This document shows, one piece after another, positions 34,793-43,632 of a stretch of DNA of 64,000 nucleotides. The notes beneath the pieces were generated by a model. The model had not been told where the DNA came from and did no database searches. It saw only the letters and a list, made by a program, of their open reading frames with translations. Numbering within the stretch: the first letter of the stretch is position 1; every line of letters begins with the position of its first letter. The stretch covers positions 310,001 through 374,000 of the forward strand of contig NZ_CADFGE010000008.1 of the NCBI RefSeq assembly GCF_902833645.1, in the 5' to 3' direction. Position numbers and translations under genes: made by a program. Origin of the DNA: Paraburkholderia fungorum (lineage in GTDB: Bacteria; Pseudomonadota; Gammaproteobacteria; Burkholderiales; Burkholderiaceae).

Positions 34793-35622
34793 CTGACCGG
34801 TACGCGGTGATCGGCAACCCGATCGGCCATACGAAATCCCCCCTGATCCACGGTCTCTTCGCGCAGGAGACGCAGCAGGACGTGTCCTATACGGCAATCG
34901 AAGGACCGTTGGAGCCGCATGACGCGTTCGCCGCGACCGTGCGCGCGTTCATCGCCGCGGGCGGCAAAGGCATGAACGTGACCGCGCCGTTCAAGCTTAA
35001 GGCGTTCGCGATGGCCGACGAACGCAGCGAACGCGCGGCACTGGCCGGTGCCGCCAATGCGCTGAGCTTCAGCGACGGCAGGATCGTCGCTGAAAATTTT
35101 GACGGTGTGGGTCTGGTGCGCGACATCGAAGTCAATCTGAACCTGCCGATGGCCGGCAGGCGCGTGCTGATCCTCGGCGCCGGTGGGGCCGTGCGTGGCG
35201 CATTGCTGCCATTCCTTGCCGCGCAACCTGCTGAACTGGTCGTCGCTAACCGGGACATTGCCAAGGTTCGGGCGCTGGTCGAGCAAGTCGCCAGGAGCGG
35301 TCCGCTTGCCGCCTGCGGGTACGCCGACCTTGAGGCGATGGGACAGTTCGACCTGGTGGTCAACGCGACGTCGGCCAGCCTTACCGGCGATCTGCCGCCT
35401 GTCCCACCGAGCGTTTTCAGTCCCGCGGGCTCGGCTTACGAACTCGCTTATGGCAAGCGCTTGACGCCCTTCCTGAGACTCGCGCGCAATGCGGGCGTAC
35501 TGGGTATCGCGGACGGTGTCGGCATGCTGGTGGAACAGGCCGCGGAAGCATTCGACTGGTGGCGAGGCGTGCGGCCTCAGACCCGTGCGGTGATCGACCG
35601 GCTCACGGTACCGCTTGATTGA
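34789..35622 (+). CDS. Shikimate dehydrogenase (AroE)-like protein
   Basis: The 277-residue protein has the AroE fold. The substrate-site TKSP at 15-18 is in place of SKSP, NVTAPFK at 63-69 supplies the catalytic Lys69, FDGVG replaces TDGxG, and GAGGAVRG is the nucleotide motif. It ends in a GVGMLVEQAAEAFDWWRG helix like true AroE. Its place as last gene of a CoA-transferase operon suggests a catabolic hydroxy-acid or quinate/shikimate-like substrate rather than aromatic biosynthesis. Confidence 0.88.
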   Translation: MTDRYAVIGNPIGHTKSPLIHGLFAQETQQDVSYTAIEGPLEPHDAFAATVRAFIAAGGKGMNVTAPFKLKAFAMADERSERAALAGAANALSFSDGRIVAENFDGVGLVRDIEVNLNLPMAGRRVLILGAGGAVRGALLPFLAAQPAELVVANRDIAKVRALVEQVARSGPLAACGYADLEAMGQFDLVVNATSASLTGDLPPVPPSVFSPAGSAYELAYGKRLTPFLRLARNAGVLGIADGVGMLVEQAAEAFDWWRGVRPQTRAVIDRLTVPLD

Positions 35623-35638
35623 AAGTGCAACGGCGTGG

Positions 35639-35657
35639 CGCAAGCTTGCCGCTTGCG
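35639..35657. terminator. Hairpin between convergent genes
   Basis: CGCAAGC (35639-35645) pairs with GCTTGCG (35651-35657) over a 5-base loop, 17 bases past the AroE-like stop. It has no T-tract. It may serve the operon's 3' end. Confidence 0.4.
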
Positions 35658-35676
35658 GGCGCCTCTCACCACTTCT

Positions 35677-36180
35677 CTAGATTTTCACCGGACCGGAACG
35701 CTGCGGCTTCCTGCGAAGATAAAGTGCTTGAGCGATCAACCCCAGAACGAGCGCGACGAGGAGCGCAGCTTGGGCACCGAGAAGCAGTGGCGACTTCGGA
35801 TCGCTGACCAGCGGATGTCCGTCGGGCACACGCTTCAGCGTTTCGGTAACCGTGGGGACCATCAGCACGAATGCTGTCAACGTCAGACAGAAGGTTTCCA
35901 GGTAGACACCGATTCGACCGGGCAGACGCAGAGGCAGATACGCAACGCCATATCCAGCCAGCAAAAGCACGAGCGCTGCGACTCCGATGACGTAGCTGAT
36001 ACCTTGATGCGCGATGACGAACACGCTCAGAGAACCAATCAGCATGGCGACGAAGTACACCTTCCCAGCAACTGAGCGCGGAACGATCCTGCCGTAACGC
36101 GCGAACATGTACACGGCCATGGGGATCGCGGGTAGACTTCCGAGAGTGTGTATCCAGCCGAGCGGCGAAATTCCAAACAT
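35677..36180 (-). CDS. Hypothetical inner-membrane protein
   Basis: The 167-residue product has about five hydrophobic segments: SLPAIPMAVYMFARYG, VYFVAMLIGSLSVFVIAHQG, VIGVAALVLLLAGYGVAYL, YLETFCLTLTAFVLM and LLLGAQAALLVALVLGLIAQALYL. The tail is short and basic. GATTGGAACC precedes the ATG. I know of no assigned function. It is divergent from an AraC regulator 73 bases away, which may control it. Confidence 0.8.
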   Translation of the reverse strand: MFGISPLGWIHTLGSLPAIPMAVYMFARYGRIVPRSVAGKVYFVAMLIGSLSVFVIAHQGISYVIGVAALVLLLAGYGVAYLPLRLPGRIGVYLETFCLTLTAFVLMVPTVTETLKRVPDGHPLVSDPKSPLLLGAQAALLVALVLGLIAQALYLRRKPQRSGPVKI

Positions 36181-36253
36181 GGTTCCAATCCTTTCGTTGC
36201 GTGATTTCGTTGGTTGTCGGCGCTTACTTTAGGCTCACGAAACCCGAATTGAC

Positions 36254-37138
36254 ATGACTGAACCTGGGAAAAACTTGACCATTTTTCCGGATCGGACGCT
36301 TGCAGGTCTGGCTAACGGCGATCTCCTGTCTCAGGTTCTTGCGCGTATGCGCATGACAGGCGACCGCGTCTTTTCGTCGATGCTGCTGCCATTCGCGCAG
36401 TTGGACACGTCAGCGCAGGCAGCGCACGCGTACGCAGTCATGGAAGGCGCGGTGCGAATTGCCGGCAATGAGGCAGACGCTTGCGAGATTCGATCCGGCG
36501 AACTGCTCTTGTTGCCGCGCGGACCTGGCAGCCTGCGCATTGCCGCCCTGGACCAACCGGCGAACGTCGTCGCCTGCCACTTCTGGTTTGATCCGGCCAG
36601 CCAGCCGGAGCTGCTTCTGACGTTACCCGCCATGATCCACCTTCGCGAGGCGGAGACATGTGACTGGCTACCGCACATCATGCAGTTTCTTCTGCATGAG
36701 GCGGACAATGACGAGGCGGGATCCGCCTTGATGGTCTCCCGCATGATTGATCTCGTGGTGGTGCGTGCGTTGCGTGCCTGGGTTCATCATGGTCATGCAT
36801 CGAACTGGTTGGGCGGATTGGCAGATCAGCGTATTGCCCGCGCTTTGAAGGCAATCCATGAGCAGTCGCCACGTGGTTTGACAATCGATAGTCTCGCTTC
36901 CGTCGCCGGCATGTCCCGCTCCAACTTTTGCGAACGTTTCAATGCGCTCGTTGGCAAGTCTCCGGTGCGTTACCGCAACGAATGGCGCTTGAGCGTCGCC
37001 CGGGACATGCTGACGAAAGGTGACGCGCGCGTGGGCGAGGTTGGAAGGTCGGTTGGTTATGAGTCGGAGGCCGCTTTCAGTCGTGCCTACAAGGCCTACT
37101 TCGGCCACGCACCTCGAGAAGCGAAGCCGTCTCCCTGA
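36254..37138 (+). CDS. AraC-family regulator with cupin-type N-terminal domain
   Basis: The 294-residue protein has a cupin-like domain in residues about 10-160 (AYAVMEGAVRIAGNE, GELLLLPRGP) and a C-terminal double HTH. The HTH reads GLTIDSLASVAGMSRSNFCERFNALVGKSPVRYRNEWRLSVAR and then VGEVGRSVGYESEAAFSRAYKAYFGHAPRE. It fits the AraC group (Cupin_6) that often controls a divergent SDR or membrane protein. The likely target is the divergent membrane-protein gene. No strong ribosome site is visible before the ATG. Confidence 0.88.
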   Translation: MTEPGKNLTIFPDRTLAGLANGDLLSQVLARMRMTGDRVFSSMLLPFAQLDTSAQAAHAYAVMEGAVRIAGNEADACEIRSGELLLLPRGPGSLRIAALDQPANVVACHFWFDPASQPELLLTLPAMIHLREAETCDWLPHIMQFLLHEADNDEAGSALMVSRMIDLVVVRALRAWVHHGHASNWLGGLADQRIARALKAIHEQSPRGLTIDSLASVAGMSRSNFCERFNALVGKSPVRYRNEWRLSVARDMLTKGDARVGEVGRSVGYESEAAFSRAYKAYFGHAPREAKPSP

Positions 37139-37516
37139 AGTCAACCGGGCCGAACGCAACGCAGCCGACCGAAAGTCATTCACCCCGACTCTGGCTACCG
37201 AAAAGCGGCCGACCTACGCTGACGCTGAGCCGCAGACAGAGGTTCGCCTGCGGACCTCGGCTCGAGCGCCCGGCTGGATGCGGTCCACGCCTCGCGGAAA
37301 ACTCCGACGAAACTCGGTCACCCTTGTAAGGCCTGTTGCTCTTAATCGCTAGGCTGCAGCGTCAAGTAGTAGTAGGCTCATCGTTACATCCTGGTGCGAC
37401 GGTGCTTGTAATCAATGCGCTGTTGGCGACAGTTTGGGCGCGTGCCACGCACGCGTGAAGAGATCATCGGGGCGTTCCCGTCGATACCCGCAGGCGGCAT
37501 CAATATGGAGGCAGGC
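37139..37516. other. 378-base gap without a convincing gene
   Basis: No family-like frame. The sequence resembles the degenerate spacer DNA seen in other gaps of this window. The end carries the ribosome binding site of the ABM gene. Confidence 0.4.
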
Positions 37517-37819
37517 ATGGTCAAGAAAGCGTTGTTCGTCCGGCTCGAAGCGAAGCCGGGCAAGGAACAGGAAGTCGAAAGCTTCCTGATGGGCGGGCTG
37601 CCGCTCGTCGAGCAGGAGCCCGCAACGATCGCGTGGTTCGGGCTGAAAATCGCGCCATCGGTGTACGGCATATTCGACGCGTTCCCCGACGACGCCGGAC
37701 GCCAGGCGCACCTGGCGGGCAAAGTGGCCGAGGCGTTGATGGCGAGGGCTCCGGATCTCTTCGCTAGCCCGCCGGAAATTATGAACCTCGATGTACTCGC
37801 GGCGAAGCTGCCGTCGTAG
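37517..37819 (+). CDS. ABM-domain protein
   Basis: The 100-residue product MVKKALFVRLEAKPGKEQEVESFL has the ABM ferredoxin-like fold. GLKIAPSVYGIFDAFPDDAGRQAHL is a typical second half. GGAGGC precedes the ATG at 37517; a longer frame exists but is less likely. It probably acts as a dimeric monooxygenase on a small quinol or aldehyde, or as a fold of unknown role. A strong intrinsic terminator follows directly, so this is a monocistronic unit. Confidence 0.8.
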   Translation: MVKKALFVRLEAKPGKEQEVESFLMGGLPLVEQEPATIAWFGLKIAPSVYGIFDAFPDDAGRQAHLAGKVAEALMARAPDLFASPPEIMNLDVLAAKLPS

Positions 37820-37848
37820 CCGCGCCGGCTTCCGGCGCGGTTTTTTTT
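37820..37848 (+). terminator. Intrinsic terminator
   Basis: CCGCGCCGG (37820-37828) pairs with CCGGCGCGG (37832-37840) across a 3-base loop and is followed by eight Ts. It begins right after the ABM stop codon. Confidence 0.92.
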
Positions 37849-38006
37849 GTCTATGCCATTCGCTGTTTCAAGCAATGCCGCGTCGCCCGGCAGCCGGCAA
37901 CGACACGTCCGCCGCCCAGCCAATTTAAGGTATTTTTAAGTTTTCCCCGACATATTTATCGAGCCTTCACGCATCCGCGTGCAAGGCTCAATCAACGGAG
38001 GATCAG

Positions 38007-38477
38007 ATGCGTTTTCGCAGTCTTATTGCAGCGGCCGCCCTGGTGATCGCACCGGCCGTCACCTTGGCGGCCCAGCCGCTTTTCGTCAATGTCGACGGTC
38101 ACGTTGTTCAGGCCAAAAGTGAGACCCGCCTGATTCAGACCTCGGCCGGCCCGGTGAAGGTCAGCACGTGGAGTTGGCATAGCCCAAACGGCGCCAGCAG
38201 CATCGTGGTGCAGTCGAGTAACGGTGGCGCGCCGCCAGCCTGGGTGCTCGCGCAAATGCGCGCCATGAACACGCAAATGCAGGCAATGCAGATCCAGATG
38301 CAGCAACTTCAGCACGCTGCGTTTGACAGCCAATTTGCGCTGCAACAGCCGATGCCGGTGCTATTCGCCGTGCCCGCATGGGCGGTGCCCGGACCGGTAA
38401 TCGTCGTCGACCAAAGTCGTGCGCCGGTACCGCCTGCCCCCGCCGCGCCATCAAAGGCGCCGGACGTGCATATCTAG
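38007..38477 (+). CDS. Small secreted Gln/Met-rich protein
   Basis: The 156-residue protein has a clear Sec signal (MRFRSLIAAAALVIAPAVTLAA, cleavage before Q23). The mature part starts with a beta-rich stretch (QPLFVNVDGHVVQAKSETRL), then a Gln/Met helix (AQMRAMNTQMQAMQIQMQQL) and a Pro/Ala-rich tail. GGAGGATC precedes the ATG. No known family is recognised. It is probably periplasmic. Confidence 0.75.
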   Translation: MRFRSLIAAAALVIAPAVTLAAQPLFVNVDGHVVQAKSETRLIQTSAGPVKVSTWSWHSPNGASSIVVQSSNGGAPPAWVLAQMRAMNTQMQAMQIQMQQLQHAAFDSQFALQQPMPVLFAVPAWAVPGPVIVVDQSRAPVPPAPAAPSKAPDVHI

Positions 38478-38614
38478 GCGCGAGTTATCGTCGGTTTCAG
38501 CTCTGGATCAGCAAGGAGAGAGGTCGCCGATCAAGCATCCGCCCCAGGCGACAGCAGTGCGGCCCCTCCTTCATGACGCCTGCTACCCGTGCGGTGGCTA
38601 TCGGCGTATCAGCG

Positions 38615-38938
38615 TTATACCGGCGACCCGAGAACGTGGGCCAGCGCGCCGTCTCCATACGTTCGTATGACCTCGGAAATAATCACCTGATAGCCGGCCA
38701 ACCAATTTGACTGCGCGGCCTTCGCCTCGATATGAGCAGGATGTTGGATCAGCATTTGAAGCGCTTCGAGCGACTCCCAGTAGTACACGTTGGACGTCAA
38801 ACCGGTGGAAGCGTTTTCCCACGCTTCTTCGCCCAGGTAGCCCGGGATTGTCCTGGCAGCGTCCGCGATTGTTTTATCAAGCCGATGAAACTCATCGTCG
38901 AACTGCTTGGTCGCAAAGATAAACGTGGAGGAATACAT
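38615..38938 (-). CDS. ABM-type or heme-degrading-monooxygenase-like small protein
   Basis: The 107-residue product reads MYSSTFIFATKQFDDEFHRLDKTIADAARTIPGYLGEEAWEN and then VYYWESLEALQMLIQHPAHIEAKAAQ. This is a dimeric alpha+beta barrel pattern with the Trp-containing helix typical of the group. It resembles proteins described as antibiotic biosynthesis monooxygenases. The catalytic role is unproven. It stands alone. Confidence 0.75.
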   Translation of the reverse strand: MYSSTFIFATKQFDDEFHRLDKTIADAARTIPGYLGEEAWENASTGLTSNVYYWESLEALQMLIQHPAHIEAKAAQSNWLAGYQVIISEVIRTYGDGALAHVLGSPV

Positions 38939-39125
38939 TCTGTTGATTCAATTCGAAAGTTACTGGTTCGACAACGGATAGGTTTCTCTACGTGATCCGA
39001 CTGGCAGACGATTCGAGTCGTCTTCTTTCGGGAGCATTGCCTCCGATTATCGACGATCTATCGCACAGTGTAGAACGTATCAAGCCGGCCGGCTGAACGA
39101 GAGCGCGCATCGAGTCGCAAATCCC

Positions 39126-39305
39126 CTACTCCTTCACACCCATCCTCACCAATTCCCGCCTCGCCAAGGCCCTCTCAATGAAATCAACCGGACACTCCGC
39201 GCTCGCCGCCTCAAACCTCTGCTTTGCGCCGAGCGCATCGCCTTGAGCCAACCGCCACTCTCCGAGATAAGCGTCTGCTTCGCATAGCTGAAGTTTGCGT
39301 ATGCA
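39126..39305 (-). pseudogene. C-terminal relic of a TPR-type protein
   Basis: Minus-strand reading from about 39305 gives LCEADAYLGEWRLAQGDALG and then KQRFEAASAECPVDFIERAL, the last repeat and tail of a tetratricopeptide-type protein, with a TAG stop at 39126-39128. No start or upstream repeats remain. The frame change near 39300 marks the break. This is probably part of a lost gene upstream of element copy B. Confidence 0.5.
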
Positions 39306-39548
39306 GAAAGACTAACTGCCCACAGTGAGAAGAGTAAGGTTCGGTGGATTTTCACTATTTTTGACTGTTTTACGCGCCTCTTCATATCGGCGGTCGGTTC
39401 CGAATCTTTAATCGCGGAAGCAGAGAATCCTCAGCGAGAACGCTGTCGCCGGGTGTGCCTGCCATCATGCCGAAGCCTTATCCAATCAGCCAAACGCAAA
39501 CTCTTAGCCCGCGTGGTTGATCGCTGCACCGCTGCCATGACTTATAAT

Positions 39549-39720
39549 CATCAAGCCATCGGGAAACACCCGGCGGTCAGGTGTGGAAGCCTGCTAGCTA
39601 AACCCGCACACCCGCTCAGGCGGGCGTGCGTCTACCTCTGCACGTCTGTTGTTTTCCAATGGGCGGGCTGTGGTGGGGGAGCCGCGAGGCTCGCCGGTTT
39701 GGTTTAGCGCCGGTCTTCCA
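39549..39720 (+). ncRNA. Structured leader RNA, candidate C4/CI-type antisense module, copy B
   Basis: It keeps all helices of copy A. The local 10-bp hairpin has loop TCAG, the GAGCC/GGCTC stem is at 39679-39683 and 39688-39692 with tetraloop GCGA, and the first stem lies just after the TATAAT at 39543. The distant helix pairs GCTAAACC (39597-39604) with GGTTTAGC (39701-39708). Compared with copy A, four of the eight base pairs differ and all four stay Watson-Crick, while flanking bases are conserved. This supports a real pairing. A 1-base insertion near 39655 would shift any leader protein frame relative to copy A. Confidence 0.65.
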
Positions 39721-39801
39721 AACCCGCCACGTGCCCGCTCACCCACTTCCTTAAAGCAAGCGAGTGTCGGGCGATCCAGGAAGTACCAGGGAGGTCGCAC
39801 C

Positions 39802-40278
39802 ATGAGCAGCAAACCTACAAAACAATCTCAACCCGCTTCACGCCCGCCTGTCGACGCGCTCCAGTACGAAAAGCTTGCGCTCTCCACCTTCGATCTATGC
39901 AACCGGCAGTTGAGCCAACTCAACACATTGATCACACTTGGCTCCTCAATATGTAGGAATCCTGCCATCACGAGTGACGAAAGACGACGTCAGCAGACCA
40001 TGCTTGAATTGCTCGTCGACACAGCAGAGCAATATCAGCGGGAGCTGGAATGTGACCGTGAGCTATATCAAGTGATCGCACTCGATGCGAAAGGCATCCC
40101 TCAAAGCCGCATTACCGCGAACCGTGCAATGCGCCTTCTTGCAGAGGCATCACAAATAGCGACGAAGGAAACGCCGGCAGCCGCGAAGCCGAGCCCGAGC
40201 AAGCCAACGTCAGCCAAACCCAAGACGCGCGCAGAAACAGACGCGGTGGCCCATCAACCGGCTCCCGCGCAGCGCTAG
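39802..40278 (+). CDS. Small hypothetical protein of the duplicated element, copy B
   Basis: The 158-residue protein is nearly identical to the copy A product up to about residue 138 (for example S29T and E118Q). Its C-terminus then differs (KTRAETDAVAHQPAPAQR). The same GGGAGG site precedes the ATG. A helical core and disordered charged tail are seen and no known domain. Strong sequence retention between the copies suggests recent duplication or ongoing selection. Control by the leader RNA is inferred. Confidence 0.7.
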   Translation: MSSKPTKQSQPASRPPVDALQYEKLALSTFDLCNRQLSQLNTLITLGSSICRNPAITSDERRRQQTMLELLVDTAEQYQRELECDRELYQVIALDAKGIPQSRITANRAMRLLAEASQIATKETPAAAKPSPSKPTSAKPKTRAETDAVAHQPAPAQR

Positions 40279-40385
40279 CCATCGAGGAGGTGAGCGGCTT
40301 CAGTCGATCAGATTCGCAGGATGCCTGCCCTCCGTCACGAACATAGGCGAGCGCCAACGCATAGTTGAGACACGCGCCCAGGCCC

Positions 40386-40757
40386 TCATCGGGCCCAGAA
40401 GAAATCCATGGGGATAAGCTCGACGGCCCATCCCCCTTCTTCGCCCAGCGTGGCCGCCGGGTGCATGGAGGCGATGCGCAACGCCTCGTCATGGGTATCC
40501 GCCTCGATGATGAACAGGCCGCCCACGACTTCCTTCGACTCGGTATAGGGCCCATCGGTGACGTGCGTCTTGCCACTGCGCGGGCGCAGCGTCCGCCAAT
40601 TGTCCAGATCGCCAAGCGATGCGGAAATCAATACTTTGCCGGTTGCCCGCATCTTGTCGTCCAATGCGGGGCATTGGCTCACCAGGTTCTTGACGTCGTC
40701 TGGCGCCATCGCGGCGAACTTATCGGGGGTGAAGTAGGCCAAGCCGAGGTATTTCAT
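40386..40757 (-). CDS. YCII/DGPF-domain protein
   Basis: The 123-residue product has the YCII-related fold: MKYLGLAYFTPDKFAAMAPDD, then a KTHVTDGPYTESKEVVGGLFIIEADTHDEALRIASMHP core containing the DGPY and His of the family, and a basic end. GGATCTCCC-type purines precede the ATG at 40757. Family members are small dehydratase-like or unknown enzymes, often paired with an ECF sigma gene. No sigma gene is seen here. Confidence 0.88.
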   Translation of the reverse strand: MKYLGLAYFTPDKFAAMAPDDVKNLVSQCPALDDKMRATGKVLISASLGDLDNWRTLRPRSGKTHVTDGPYTESKEVVGGLFIIEADTHDEALRIASMHPAATLGEEGGWAVELIPMDFFWAR

Positions 40758-41322
40758 GGGAGATCCTTTCGGTGTGAATAACCTGACGACGAAGCTGATG
40801 ACCGAAAATCGACAATCTACTGAAAAAATTGTAGCGGGTCTCGCCGGATTGTCCCCTTTTTTGCGGGCGCGATGCCGACCCGCCGGGCTCGTGCTGCACG
40901 TGCGGATCGCGTGAGGCAGAGGTCGGCCATCTCCAGCCGTTCGCCGACGCGTCAGAGTGGACATTCGAATGTCGGCTTCGGTCAAGCAACTGACTGTCGT
41001 GCGCGAGTTGTGTCAGTCGCGTCGTTGCTCTTTTCGGCCATTGGGCCGACCGTCGCCAAAAGTTACTATGTTTTGTTCAGCGGGTTGTACGACCTGCTGC
41101 TTCAAATGACGGCTGTTCGCTCCCTCAGAGGACGGCGCCGCCCAATAGACCATCAGGTTTATGGAAAGCGGCCCTCCTGCGACAAATACTTATCCTTATT
41201 CGCTGCAATACGCTCTAAAATCTGTTCTGTAAGTTATGCCGCGAAAGCTGATTTAGTTGAATGCGGGCGATCTCACTCCGTATTTTGAATAAACAATATT
41301 AGATACTATTATTTTCTTGAAC
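40758..41322. other. 565-base gap with a degenerate dispersed repeat
   Basis: No gene is seen. Bases 40923-40976 align with 55823-55875 (both start TCGGCCATCTCC), part of a degenerate intergenic repeat. The last 150 bases become AT-rich and lead into the protein-kinase gene, so the edge of an acquired segment may lie near 41150-41250. Confidence 0.5.
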
Positions 41323-42303
41323 ATGAAAAATATATTCGAAGTGACACCTGACGGTGCAGCCATTATAAATAATACAAGATACGTTGTCCCGGGCTATCAC
41401 CTAGAACAGGTCCTATCGAGCGGGGCCAACGGGGTTGTATTTCTCGCATCAAGCATCTTGCGGCCCCAAGTGGCGCTGAAGATCTGGACGAAGTTGCGGT
41501 CAGGCGACAAACGCGACAAGCAAAAGCAAGCCCTCTACGAAGCCCAAAAGGCATGCGAGGTTGAGATCGATCACAGACATTTCGGAATTAGAATTTACGA
41601 TGGTGGGCCTATTTCGAACGGCTTTTATATGGCGATGGAATTTTTCCCCGGCGTAACTCTGAATTCATGGCTTACAAGTGAAGTCCAGTCCTTGGCGGTG
41701 CGTTGGGCGCTGGCAAATCAGCTAGTCGAGATTCTCCATCGCATCGCTTCACTTGGAATTTTGCACGGCGACATGCATACAAAGAACATCTTAGTGCGAG
41801 AAAGAACGATAACGTGGACGCCGACCGGGGCGCCGCATTTTTATGACGTTCAGGCCTGCCCCGATTTTCGAATAATTGACTACGGCACATCTTTTTTTAA
41901 CGAGGAAACTTCTCGAGAGCGTCATTGGCGGCTGGTTAAGGAAACTTTCGATGAAATTTTGTTTCCGCTCACACATGAAGCGCTTGGTGTGCCATACATA
42001 ACACCGGAAAATGAAACTCCAGATGTACTCAATGCCTGGAAGGCGTACATATCGCATTATTTGTATTATGCTAGCGGCATAATAGAGCGCCTTATGAAAC
42101 TGGAGTCCGGCCAAAAAAAATCAATAAGAGAATATAATTTTTCTAAAAATCTAAGCGATGACGAAATTTTCAAATTTAAAGACCTAATTAAGAAATGTAG
42201 CAAAGGAAAAGATTACACGAAAATTCTTGGAAGCATGGATGAATGGGTTTTCGTACACAGCCCATTCGCGGAATTGAAATCCGAATCTGGGTTCGACGAG
42301 TGA
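41323..42303 (+). CDS. Eukaryotic-like serine/threonine protein kinase, AT-rich
   Basis: The 326-residue protein has kinase motifs in order: glycine loop SGANGVVF at 33-40, ALKIW with Lys53, catalytic loop HGDMHTKN at 148-155 (Asp150, Asn155), and DYG at 186-188 for DFG. The C-lobe is shorter and unusual and has no membrane segment or sensor. The ATG at 41323 is better than the TTG at 41317. Base composition is clearly AT-richer than all neighbours, with rare-codon-like runs. This points to recent transfer, perhaps as a defence or toxin-type kinase. No partner gene is adjacent. Confidence 0.82.
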   Translation: MKNIFEVTPDGAAIINNTRYVVPGYHLEQVLSSGANGVVFLASSILRPQVALKIWTKLRSGDKRDKQKQALYEAQKACEVEIDHRHFGIRIYDGGPISNGFYMAMEFFPGVTLNSWLTSEVQSLAVRWALANQLVEILHRIASLGILHGDMHTKNILVRERTITWTPTGAPHFYDVQACPDFRIIDYGTSFFNEETSRERHWRLVKETFDEILFPLTHEALGVPYITPENETPDVLNAWKAYISHYLYYASGIIERLMKLESGQKKSIREYNFSKNLSDDEIFKFKDLIKKCSKGKDYTKILGSMDEWVFVHSPFAELKSESGFDE

Positions 42304-42999
42304 CGACGCGTGCCGCGGATTCAATTCGGACTATCCGCCACTCCCGTTCTTGCCGGTCTTTGATGCAATAGCGTAGGCAGGATTGGGAAGAACGTTGCTC
42401 GAGTATTAAACGACGACAACGATGGTCACGCAGCCTCAGCGCTTCCGTCGACGTGCGATTGGCGGGTGTGGAACTGGTCACCTCCCCCAACCAAAGCTGA
42501 CAGTCGACCGTCGACTTTGGTGGAGCCCCACCTGTCGAAGCCGCTGCGCGAATGGCCGTTGTACATCAGAACTGCCGTTGCGTCCGAACTTGCGTGAGTG
42601 GCCGGATCGGGTCAACAAGGCAAGTTCGCCTCGAGGTTGGCAGGTGACTGACGACCACGGGCCGAACTTCCGGGTTCGGCCAACAACGGCCTGTTGTGAA
42701 GGGCCGCTTCGGAGTAGCCTGCACGGAACCCCAGAAGTCTCATCGGACACGAGCATGCGCCACTACAACGGACGTTGGGACGAAGATCGCCGTGACGAGT
42801 TTGCCTGGTAGGGAGCTTCCGACTGCGCGAATCGCCACCCGAGAGGGACCGCGCTTGGGGCCAACTGGCGTACAGGTTTCGACTTCCAAATCAAGGTGAT
42901 CGCTCCTATCCCAACGGGAAACGATTGATCGGGATTAAGGGGCGCGTAAAGCGGCAACCATCAAAGCCTACTGCCCCGTAACGCCCCTTAACGCCGGTG
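42304..42999. other. 696-base gap, no convincing gene
   Basis: It moves from AT-rich to GC-rich sequence within the first 150 bases, marking the right edge of the kinase island. The rest is degenerate spacer. No family-like frame is seen. Confidence 0.4.
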
Positions 43000-43632
43000 T
43001 CAACTTTCTGGCCCCGCGTTTCCACGCAGCGGTTGGAGCACCAAATCGGCCGCTTCCTCAGCATCTTTTAGGAGCGCCTTGCGCGGCATGCCTAGCTGCG
43101 CACGCATGGTCAGCCCACGCGCTAAATCCGTGACCTGGGTTGCGCGCGCGGCGACGGGAAAGTCAGATGGGATTTCTCCCGCGCTGATTGCGTCCCGGAA
43201 ACGACCTTCCACCAGCGCGGTGCCACCGGCGGCCGCGTTTTGCAGGAACTGCCGGACTTCAGGGTCGTCCACAAGCGGCGCGACGCATATCAGAAGACAG
43301 CCCCGGGCGGACCCCTTCTCGGTCGCACTTTCGACGGCGTACCTTAGAAAGCCCGTGATCGAGTCGCGAAGACCCTGCGGTGAGAGGAGTGCCTTCGCGG
43401 CTGATGCGCCTTTCCGTTCTGCGTACGCCTTGAGGACCCGCAAGAATATCGTCCGCTTGTCCCCAAAGACGGCATACAGGCTCGGCCGTCCCACACCCAT
43501 CCCGGCGACGAGATCGTCAATCGTCACTCCGTCGTAGCCTTTCGACCAAAACACCTGAGTTGCCTTTTCCAGCGCTCCCGCCTCGTCGAAGCTGCGCGGT
43601 CGACCCACTGGCCTGGCAGTATTTTGAATCAT
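43000..43632 (-). CDS. TetR-family regulator
   Basis: The 210-residue regulator has the N-terminal HTH GALEKATQVFWSKGYDGVTIDDLVAGMGVGRPSLYAVFGDKRTIF, and a C-terminal helical ligand domain. The ATG at 43632 follows AAGGAG by 11 bases; a TTG at 43641 is too close to the site. It is divergent from an SDR gene at 43760, which it probably represses. A CGGT-N11-ACCG imperfect repeat at 43661-43679 could be its operator. Confidence 0.88.
   Translation of the reverse strand: MIQNTARPVGRPRSFDEAGALEKATQVFWSKGYDGVTIDDLVAGMGVGRPSLYAVFGDKRTIFLRVLKAYAERKGASAAKALLSPQGLRDSITGFLRYAVESATEKGSARGCLLICVAPLVDDPEVRQFLQNAAAGGTALVEGRFRDAISAGEIPSDFPVAARATQVTDLARGLTMRAQLGMPRKALLKDAEEAADLVLQPLRGNAGPES

Larger units (their letters stand above)
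39472..40355 (+). repeat. Duplicated RNA-plus-gene element, copy B
   Basis: This is the second copy of the element at 17112-17994, in the same orientation. Identity is high throughout (leader, gene and about 80 bases past the gene). It differs mainly in the two 8-base segments of the long-range helix, a few indels in the leader, and the 3' end of the gene. Confidence 0.85.

Noticed and set aside
330..39472. A large tandem duplication of about 22.5 kb, suggested by the similar spacing of the two cls copies and the two RNA elements
   Set aside because: The spacings are 22.7 and 22.36 kb, but no other gene pair repeats at that distance, so the similarity is coincidence.
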